Assembly (NCBI GenBank): GCA_025455505.1
Contig: JALOMK010000061.1
Span: 1-11,463, forward strand
DNA from: Bacteroidales bacterium
GTDB taxonomy: Bacteria > Bacteroidota > Bacteroidia > Bacteroidales > VadinHA17
Direction: 5' to 3'
DNA length: 11,463 nt
A program made the translations under genes and the position numbers. The first letter of the stretch is position 1. Every line of letters starts with the position of its first letter. Shown here piece by piece: positions 7,335 through 11,463 of this stretch. A model generated the notes under the pieces. The model was not told the DNA's origin, ran no database searches, and worked only from the letters and a program-made list of their open reading frames with translations.

Positions 7335-8675
7335 CTATCTGATATTGTGCTTTTTCACAAAGCCGTCCATTACCTGTGACAGATTTGGGTCACCTATCTC
7401 CTGGAGGTCATAATAAACCCTTGTATTGGGTTTTGTGATCTTTATAATCCTGTTGAGATCTATAGGCGTGGCAATTATGACACTGTCGCAATCGGTTGAA
7501 TTTATTGTAGTTTCGAGGTCCCTGAGCTGTTCGTTTCCGTAACCCATTGCCGGAAGAAGTGTTCCGATTTCGGGATACAGCCTGAATGTCTCGCTGAGCC
7601 GGCCGACAGTATAAGGCCTCGGGTCGATAAGTTTTGAGGCCCCGTATTTCCTTGCTGCAACAACTCCTGCCCCCAGCTTCATCTCACCGTGGGTGAGCGT
7701 TGGTCCGTCTTCGACGACAAGTACTCTTTTCCCCCTGATAAGAGATGGGTCATCGACCTTTATCGGTGATGCACCGTCAACAACAATTGCTCCCGGGTTT
7801 ACCTTATCGATGCTTTCGCGCACAACCTGTATGGCTTCAGGTGAAGCGCTGTCCATTTTGTTGATTACGACAACATCGGCAAGCCTGAGCGTAACTTCAC
7901 CGGGATAGTATTTCAATTCATGTCCGGCGCGGTGCGGGTCGGTAACTGTAATCATAAGATCGGGCCTGAAGAATGGAAAATCATTGTTCCCTCCATCCCA
8001 AAGTATTACATCGCATCCCGAGGGATCTTCTTCGGCAGCCCGGAGTATTGCCTCATAGTCGACACCGGCATAAATCACATTTCCCCTGACAACATGCGGT
8101 TCATACTCTTCCATCTCTTCCACTGTGCAGTTATGCCTGTTAAGATCCTCCACAGTAGCAAAACGCTGAACCTTCTGGGCAAGCAGGTCACCGTAGGGCA
8201 TAGGGTGACGCACTGCCACAACCTTAAGCCCCCTTTCCATCAGAAGCTCTATCACCCTGCGCGAAGTCTGGCTCTTGCCGCAGCCTGTCCTCACAGCCCC
8301 AACTGCAATAACAGGTTTCCTGCTCTTTATCATCGTGTCGGAGGGCCCGAGCAGAACGAAATTAGCGCCGGCAGCATTGACTATGGCACCTGTTGCCATT
8401 ACCTTCTGGTATGTCACGTCGCTGTACGAAAATACACATTCGTCAACCTTCAGATCTCTTATTAGCTCGGGAAGGCTTTCCTCGGCAAAAATGGGAATTC
8501 CATCGGGATAGAGCCTGCCGGCAAGACCAGCCGGGTATTTTCTCCCGTCGATATCGGGAATCTGGGCAGCAGTGAATGCAACCACATTGTAATTCTCATT
8601 ATCGCGGTAACAGGTGTTGAAATTATGAAAATCGCGACCTGCGGCACCAATTATAATTACATTTTTCCTGGTCAT
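7335..8675 (-). CDS. cyclic 2,3-diphosphoglycerate synthetase-like P-loop NTPase (COG2403 type)
   Basis: A cytosolic protein of 446 aa. Residues 1-115 form a Rossmann-like domain starting NVIIIGAAGRDFHNFN. A SIMIBI-style P-loop follows, GAVRTGCGKSQTSRR (126-140), in which the usual first glycine of the Walker A spacing is replaced. Next come VRHPMPYGDL (155-164), the Walker B-like segment DVILWDGGNNDFPFF (222-236), an NKMD motif (272-275) resembling the guanine-specificity motif of GTPases, EDGPTLTHGEMKLGAG and TPIDLNRI. These blocks define a family annotated either as predicted GTPase or as cyclic 2,3-diphosphoglycerate synthetase. The archaeal enzyme makes cyclic 2,3-DPG, a thermoprotectant of some methanogens, from 2,3-DPG with ATP. 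Family membership is clear, but whether the bacterial protein makes cDPG is uncertain. It is monocistronic as seen here, with its own strong SD and a divergent neighbour. Confidence 0.88.
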   Translation of the reverse strand: MTRKNVIIIGAAGRDFHNFNTCYRDNENYNVVAFTAAQIPDIDGRKYPAGLAGRLYPDGIPIFAEESLPELIRDLKVDECVFSYSDVTYQKVMATGAIVNAAGANFVLLGPSDTMIKSRKPVIAVGAVRTGCGKSQTSRRVIELLMERGLKVVAVRHPMPYGDLLAQKVQRFATVEDLNRHNCTVEEMEEYEPHVVRGNVIYAGVDYEAILRAAEEDPSGCDVILWDGGNNDFPFFRPDLMITVTDPHRAGHELKYYPGEVTLRLADVVVINKMDSASPEAIQVVRESIDKVNPGAIVVDGASPIKVDDPSLIRGKRVLVVEDGPTLTHGEMKLGAGVVAARKYGASKLIDPRPYTVGRLSETFRLYPEIGTLLPAMGYGNEQLRDLETTINSTDCDSVIIATPIDLNRIIKITKPNTRVYYDLQEIGDPNLSQVMDGFVKKHNIR

Positions 8676-8678
8676 AAA

Positions 8679-8686
8679 ACCTCCTT
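8679..8686 (-). promoter_or_regulatory. strong Shine-Dalgarno site of the COG2403-type gene
   Basis: On the minus strand AAGGAGGT lies just before TTTATG, a near-perfect anti-16S match with a tight spacing of 4 nt from GGAGG to the ATG at 8675. It fixes that start. None of the other starts in the window has such a site; Bacteroidota generally translate from SD-less, A/T-rich leaders. Confidence 0.75.
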
Positions 8687-8739
8687 GTTGTTATTAATTA
8701 TTTTCAGTTGAAACATATTATCACTTTCAAATGACCCAA

Positions 8740-8747
8740 CAAATTTA
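8740..8747 (-). promoter_or_regulatory. candidate Bacteroidota -7 box for the COG2403-type gene
   Basis: On the minus strand TAAATTTG matches the Bacteroidota sigma-ABfr -7 consensus TAnnTTTG exactly and would give a leader of about 55-60 nt. No convincing TTG-type -33 box lies 19-22 nt upstream, and the region is AT-rich, so a chance match is possible. Confidence 0.3.
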
Positions 8748-8832
8748 TAATTTGCATACAGATAATCCGAGCTTTTATTTTTAAAATTCACCTGTCGGCA
8801 TAATCAGCTTAAAACACTATATTGCAATAACT

Positions 8833-8840
8833 TAAATTTG
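8833..8840 (+). promoter_or_regulatory. candidate Bacteroidota -7 box for the AcpH-like gene
   Basis: TAAATTTG on the plus strand, the same octamer as the divergent copy at 8740-8747, matches TAnnTTTG and lies 86 nt before the ATG at 8927. A -33 box is not evident. The evidence is weak, but the orientation and position fit a divergent promoter region. Confidence 0.3.
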
Positions 8841-8926
8841 TTTTTTAATGCGCCGGAAACATGTTAAGCAACATCTTTTTAACATTGACGGCCCTATGAC
8901 ATTTTTTTGTAGTATTATGTAGCTTC

Positions 8927-9352
8927 ATGAATGTACTTGCACATATCTACCTGTCCGGTGATTCTGAGAAAATAATCATCGGGAACTACATAGGCGACTA
9001 TGTGAAAGGGCGTGATTATCTCAAGTACCCGGAACTTGTCAGGAAGGGCATTATACTCCACCGTCATATCGATGCTTTTACCGACAGCCACCCTGTTGTG
9101 CACAGGAGCAAAATCTTCTTCTCTAGGAAATATCACGAAACCTACCAGACAGTCGGCGGCATAAAACATGTGCTTAACACACTGAGCAATAGATCGTCGC
9201 TGCCAAATGAGACCAGGTTTGCAATCAGGACCCTCAAAAGGAATTATTATTCCCTCCAGGACGATTTCATGGAGTTCTTTCCGCAGCTTATTGACTATGT
9301 TGAAAAGGATTTCGGCATTGAGATCTCGCACAGGATAACAATGCCTTTCTGA
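8927..9352 (+). CDS. acpH: AcpH-like ACP phosphodiesterase (DUF479) with an internal deletion
   Basis: AcpH removes the 4'-phosphopantetheine arm from acyl carrier protein, turning holo-ACP back to apo-ACP. The N-terminal part matches the family closely: MNVLAHIYLSGDSEKIIIGNY, GDYVKG and KGIILHRHIDAFTDSHPVVHRSK (residues 40-62, with the HRHID and FTD motifs). The C-terminal part also matches: GGIKHVLNTLSNRSSLPNE and FMEFFPQLIDYVE. The protein is only 141 aa, whereas homologues are about 190-200. The missing piece lies at about residue 73 (Tyr codon 9143-9145), where I expect 55-65 residues including the conserved DHFL...W block. The frame stays open across the gap. It may be an inactive remnant, a genuine short form, or an assembly product. 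The stop abuts the rodA stop with no spacer. The family call is firm; that it is functional is doubtful. Confidence 0.8.
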   Translation: MNVLAHIYLSGDSEKIIIGNYIGDYVKGRDYLKYPELVRKGIILHRHIDAFTDSHPVVHRSKIFFSRKYHETYQTVGGIKHVLNTLSNRSSLPNETRFAIRTLKRNYYSLQDDFMEFFPQLIDYVEKDFGIEISHRITMPF

Positions 9353-10777
9353 TTATATCAGGTATTCGGTCCTGCTTGCATCGAGCCTGAGAAAAATAAA
9401 CAAAAGCACCGTGAATCCCCACAGGGAGCTGCCTCCGTATGAAAAGAAGGGCAGGGGTATCCCGATGACCGGAACAAGACCGATTGCCATTCCTATATTT
9501 ATGAAGAAATGAACAAAAAGTATTGAAAACACCCCATAACCGTAAATCCTCGAGAACACTGCCTTTTGTCGCTCGGCCATTTTAAGAAGCCGGAGAAGCA
9601 GGAAAACATAAAGGCCAGTAACTGTGAGAGATCCGAGAAAACCCCATTCTTCTCCTACGGTACAGAAGATAAAATCGGTACTTTGCTCCGGTACAAACTT
9701 GAATTTTGTCTGGGTCCCCTGCAGATAGCCCTTGCCTGAAAAACCTCCTGAACCAATTGAAATTATAGACTGGTTCACATTATATCCTTTGCCGTGAGGA
9801 TCTGATTCGAATCCGAGGGTGATGTTTATCCTTTCCCTCTGGTGTTCCTTCAAAAGATGGTTGAAACCATAATCCACAGTATTCACGTAAAGCACCGATC
9901 CCACAAGGAAAAGGAAAACCACAACCAGGTTATTGGCCCTCCTCATAAACACGTAATAAATAAATGGAAGACCTGAAAGCAATACAGCCATCATTGCAAC
10001 AAGTTCAGGGCCAAGCGACTTAATCAGGAATCTGTCGGCAAGATACAGGATGCCACCTATTGCAGTCACAATCCCAAGAGCAAAAGAGGCAACTGACAAC
10101 TTCCTTGAAATATACCATATAATAATTGCTGCAATAAGGACAAGGGCGAGAACGACAATGAGATTGTTCCACAGCAGGGTCAGGACGAAAAGAGCCACTG
10201 CCAGCAGTCCCGACACAAAAATATAAGCACTCATCCCTTCCCTGAAGAGGACAAGGTAAAGTGAAAAGAAGACAAGTGCTGAGCCCATATCAGGTTGCAA
10301 TACAATGAAAATTACAGGGAGTATTATGATTGCAGACGCTGTGAACAGGGGCAGAGGCTTTGTGAGGTCGTGCCTGCTGCCGCTAAGGTAGGCGGCCAGG
10401 GCAAGGGCTGTCGCAAATTTGGCAAATTCCGAGGGCTGCAGGCTGAATTCACCAAGCGCATACCACGACTTTGCACCGTTTATCTCGTTGCCCAGGACGA
10501 GAACCCCGGCAAGAAGAAGCATTACAGCTCCGTAGATAATCCAGGCGAAGAATGAGTAAAACCTGCTGTCGACGCTAAGTACGAGAATGGCGAGGATGAA
10601 TGTTGCAATTATCCAGACAAACTGTTTACCATAACGCTGCGACATGTCGAAAATTCCCGATCTCTCCTCGTTGAATACAGCTGCATAGATATTCAGCCAG
10701 CCAAGGCCTACCATCAGGACAAAGATCACAACTGTGACCTTGTCGATATGTGCCCATATATTCTGGTTCTTGTTCAC
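9353..10777 (-). CDS. rodA: rod-shape SEDS peptidoglycan glycosyltransferase RodA
   Basis: An integral inner-membrane SEDS protein (474 aa) that polymerises lipid II into glycan strands in the elongasome, working with PBP2. Diagnostic segments: GAKSWYALGEFSLQPSEFAK (101-120, with W105), LQPDMGSALVFF (160-171), HQRERI (312-317), ESDPHGKGYNVNQSIISIG (324-342), FVPEQSTDFIFCTVGEEWGF (361-380) and IPLPFFSYGGSS (440-451). D326 in ESDPHG corresponds to the essential aspartate of E. coli RodA (D262). About 100 extra residues between 180 and 300 carry additional hydrophobic segments absent from the 370-aa E. coli protein; this is usual for Bacteroidota RodA. The start is GTG at 10777, overlapping the PBP2 stop in the tetranucleotide GTGA (10774-10777), a sign of translational coupling. 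RodA rather than FtsW is supported by the PBP2 neighbour and the SGGFSGKGYLQGTQ segment. Confidence 0.95.
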   Translation of the reverse strand: MNKNQNIWAHIDKVTVVIFVLMVGLGWLNIYAAVFNEERSGIFDMSQRYGKQFVWIIATFILAILVLSVDSRFYSFFAWIIYGAVMLLLAGVLVLGNEINGAKSWYALGEFSLQPSEFAKFATALALAAYLSGSRHDLTKPLPLFTASAIIILPVIFIVLQPDMGSALVFFSLYLVLFREGMSAYIFVSGLLAVALFVLTLLWNNLIVVLALVLIAAIIIWYISRKLSVASFALGIVTAIGGILYLADRFLIKSLGPELVAMMAVLLSGLPFIYYVFMRRANNLVVVFLFLVGSVLYVNTVDYGFNHLLKEHQRERINITLGFESDPHGKGYNVNQSIISIGSGGFSGKGYLQGTQTKFKFVPEQSTDFIFCTVGEEWGFLGSLTVTGLYVFLLLRLLKMAERQKAVFSRIYGYGVFSILFVHFFINIGMAIGLVPVIGIPLPFFSYGGSSLWGFTVLLFIFLRLDASRTEYLI

Positions 10778-11271
10778 TGTTGCATTAGATTTAGCTCGAG
10801 CATCCTCGCTTCGAGGGCCGTATTCTCTACCTTGCCTTTAATGTATTTCTCTATCATCAGGCTTGCAATGGGGGCAGCATAGGTAGCCCCGAAACCGGCA
10901 TTCTCTACATATACCGCTATTGCAATTTTTGGATTGTCCCTGGGTGCAAAGGCAACGAATACCGAATGGTCCTTTCCGTGAGGGTTCTGGGCCGTTCCTG
11001 TTTTTCCGCAGATAATAATGTCCTTGTTTGCCGCCACCCTGGCGGTTGCTCCGGCGCCTCCGTTCACAGCCTGTTCCATTCCGGCAATGACCTCCTCAAA
11101 ATTCTCGCGGCTGATGCTTATTGAATTTTTTTCTGTGAACCTGGCATCTGTAACAGGCTTACCGCCTATTGCCTTAACTATATGAGGGGTATAAAAATAG
11201 CCCCGGTTTGCTATGGCTGCTGTCATGTTGGCCATCTGCAGCGGTGTTGTGCCTATCTCCCCCTGCCCTAG
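10774..11271 (-). CDS. mrdA: penicillin-binding protein 2, C-terminal part of a broken reading frame
   Basis: The last 165 residues of the elongasome transpeptidase PBP2, in the frame that ends at the TGA overlapping rodA. It begins LGQGEIGTTPLQMANMTAAIANRGYF, a conserved PBP2 block, and carries the third transpeptidase motif KTG in ICGKTGTAQN (codons 10996-11004), followed by HSVFVAFAPRDNPKIAIAVYVEN. The frame is open upstream to an ATG at 11364, but those residues (MEDLPVRIRLRKQ...) are an out-of-frame reading of the upstream PBP2 fragment and are not native. The join to the upstream fragment fails at about 11268-11274: the frame changes and about 18-20 conserved residues are missing. PBP2 acts in the periplasm, cross-linking strands made by RodA. 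As drawn, this fragment has no start of its own and should not be made as an active enzyme. Confidence 0.85.
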   Translation of the reverse strand, partial: LGQGEIGTTPLQMANMTAAIANRGYFYTPHIVKAIGGKPVTDARFTEKNSISISRENFEEVIAGMEQAVNGGAGATARVAANKDIIICGKTGTAQNPHGKDHSVFVAFAPRDNPKIAIAVYVENAGFGATYAAPIASLMIEKYIKGKVENTALEARMLELNLMQQ

Positions 11272-11463
11272 TAGCTCCCTGCCGGGACAAATCCTGGAAG
11301 TTCGTTCATGAAGTCTGAACCCAGTTTGCTTCCGAAGCCGAATTCTGACAGGTAAGTCTTCCATTTTTCAAAGGCCTCTGAGACAGAGCTATACCTGTTG
11401 TTCTCGAGAATACGCCGGAAAGCCTGGCAAAAATATGCATTGCATGAATTCATTATGGCTCCC
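11268..11463 (-). CDS. mrdA: penicillin-binding protein 2, upstream part of a broken reading frame (5' end outside the window)
   Basis: The frame is open at the right edge and reads GAIMNSCNAYFCQAFRRIL, containing the second transpeptidase motif SxN as S-C-N (codons 11439-11447). It continues through SEFGFGSKLGSDFMNELPGFVPAGSY and stops at TAG 11268-11270. The ATG at 11453 is internal, not the gene start. The active-site serine motif SxxK and the N-terminal pedestal domain lie outside the window. In Bacteroidota PBP2 the sequence after the Tyr normally runs on through a YGxGRW block to the GQGE block; here the stop comes at once and GQGE appears in another frame. This fragment and the next were plainly one gene. 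Either a natural lesion or a sequence/assembly error could explain the break. Confidence 0.83.
   Translation of the reverse strand, partial: GAIMNSCNAYFCQAFRRILENNRYSSVSEAFEKWKTYLSEFGFGSKLGSDFMNELPGFVPAGSY

Noticed and set aside
8731..8784. A 17-codon ORF (MTQQIYNLHTDNPSFYF) in the divergent intergenic region.
   Set aside because: Very short, no SD or family match, in AT-rich promoter-like sequence; chance is the simplest explanation.
8915..9331. A 138-codon minus-strand ORF opposite the AcpH-like gene.
   Set aside because: It mirrors the plus-strand gene, its protein resembles no family I know, and the plus frame carries clear DUF479 motifs.

Overview
The window reads as chromosomal housekeeping DNA from a Bacteroidota bacterium, most likely Bacteroidales. 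The support is a short Bacteroidota-type glucose-6-phosphate isomerase, a signal-peptide GIN (DUF2807) protein, a long RodA with extra membrane segments, a GH3 lipoprotein of the kind common in that phylum, mostly SD-less starts in AT-rich leaders, and heavy use of AGG for arginine. Genus cannot be read from this sequence. Coding density is high and no gene-free stretch exceeds about 250 bases. I see no tRNA, rRNA, IS element, CRISPR array, integrase, phage or defence gene.

Layout. On the plus strand from the left: a possible gene tail at the edge, upp (uracil salvage), an ABC-2 exporter pair (ATPase and permease overlapping by 23 nt), and a secreted GIN-domain protein with seven SSAGD-type turns. 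A clear intrinsic terminator follows, then pgi and a GH3 glycosidase lipoprotein 36 nt apart. A symmetric hairpin separates these from a convergent minus-strand gene for a P-loop protein of the cyclic-2,3-diphosphoglycerate synthetase-like family (COG2403 type). A 251-nt AT-rich divergent intergenic region leads to a plus-strand AcpH-like gene (ACP phosphodiesterase, DUF479). That gene ends, with no spacer, against convergent rodA. rodA lies downstream of the PBP2 gene (mrdA) with a 4-nt GTGA overlap, the usual elongasome pair. mrdA runs off the right edge.

How the genes fit together. pgi and GH3 could couple glucoside breakdown to entry of glucose into glycolysis; the COG2403 gene may bear on phosphoglycerate metabolism but its role in bacteria is open. 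RodA and PBP2 form the glycosyltransferase/transpeptidase pair of the rod complex.

The most notable observations are two apparent internal deletions on either side of rodA. The AcpH-like protein lacks about 55-65 central residues in frame. PBP2 lacks roughly 18-20 residues between its SxN and KTG motifs, with a frame change and an immediate stop. Because PBP2 is normally essential for rod growth, an assembly or strain-mixture artefact must be excluded before calling it gene decay. I did not find a convincing previously undescribed multi-gene system; the least understood single gene is the COG2403-type protein.
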